From positions 60,101-124,100 of the forward strand of contig CAITMU010000037.1 in NCBI GenBank assembly GCA_903893565.1: 64,000 nt of DNA. The letters are read 5' to 3'. The DNA comes from an uncultured beta proteobacterium. GTDB lineage: Bacteria; Pseudomonadota; Gammaproteobacteria; Burkholderiales; SG8-41. Shown piece after piece: positions 63,915 through 64,000 of this stretch. A program made the translations under genes and the position numbers. The notes under the pieces are model-generated. The model was given only the letters and a program-made list of their open reading frames with translations, had not been told where the DNA came from and did no database searches. The number at the start of each line of letters is the position of its first letter. The stretch's first letter is position 1.

Positions 63915-64000
63915 ATGGAAAGATTTGTAGCCATTGGTGATGCAGCAAAAGCCCTGGGTGTGTCGATAACGACATTGCGCCGCTGGGAGGCAGAAGGCCG
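63915..64000 (+). mobile_element. tnpA: IS607-type serine recombinase, start only (cut by window edge)
   Basis: The first 28 codons read MERFVAIGDAAKALGVSITT, then LRRWEAEG, the MerR-like DNA-binding start of IS607-family TnpA serine recombinases. The gene goes on outside the window. IS607 elements often also carry tnpB, which would lie to the right. Confidence 0.8.

Overview
The window looks like a chromosome segment from a betaproteobacterium of the order Burkholderiales, probably a moderate-to-low GC freshwater or soil type. The main evidence is four Bug/TctC-type solute-binding receptors (4052, 5079, 11577 and 45187), a TakP-like TRAP receptor, a 3-hydroxybutyrate dehydrogenase, DUF2889 and CoA-transferase genes of betaproteobacterial type, and many GTG/TTG starts behind good Shine-Dalgarno sites. 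I cannot assign a genus. No ribosomal, replication or complete tRNA genes are present.

Layout. 1-6.1 kb: a TRAP transporter (receptor cut by the left edge, membrane subunits on the opposite strand) and two Bug receptors. 6.2-18.4 kb: ordinary chromosomal genes (fatty-acid-hydroxylase-like membrane protein, short-chain dehydrogenases, DsrE-like, TPR/glycosyltransferase-like, VOC, BON lipoprotein, CHRD, SCO1/SenC, an alpha/beta-hydrolase-fold protein whose nucleophile is Ala). 18.4-26.2 kb: an accessory region with a 5' tRNA-Phe-like fragment, the C-terminal remnant of a phage-type integrase, and two copies of an exact 21-bp repeat bracketing a four-gene operon of exported proteins of unknown function plus a divergent small lipoprotein. 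26.1-33.8 kb: methyltransferase, LysM protein, exported hydrolase, GNAT, SRAP, SDR, a glutaredoxin-like/DinB fusion whose first CxxC cysteine codon is TGA, and an MFS exporter. 34.1-37.7 kb: a clearly GC-richer island with decayed gene ends, a cytochrome c / PQQ-dehydrogenase pair and a FitAB-like toxin-antitoxin pair. 38.1-41.9 kb: copper-type P-ATPase and divergent CopZ-like chaperone, and a patatin-like lipoprotein. 42.4-46.2 kb: NitT/TauT-type ABC transporter operon ending in a Bug receptor. 46.5-54.6 kb: flavoprotein, transhydrogenase, flavin reductase, LuxR regulator, CobW GTPase and a beta-hydroxyacid dehydrogenase. 54.9-63.6 kb: a co-directional cluster (two Gfo/Idh/MocA oxidoreductases, acyl-CoA dehydrogenase, GST, ADP-forming acyl-CoA synthetase, DUF2889, family III CoA-transferase) that reads as an uncharacterised CoA-dependent catabolic pathway. 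The right edge cuts the start of an IS607-type serine recombinase.

Two things stand out. First, 32439-31669 (-) is a strong selenoprotein candidate: the UGA falls exactly at the first cysteine of a UxxC thioredoxin-fold motif, and a perfect 7-bp hairpin with a GUU loop lies 23 nt downstream, as expected of a bacterial SECIS. Second, the 25273-20330 (-) operon of exported proteins sits between the 21-bp repeats next to integrase debris and may be an undescribed envelope system. All functional calls come from reading the sequence; no database search was run.
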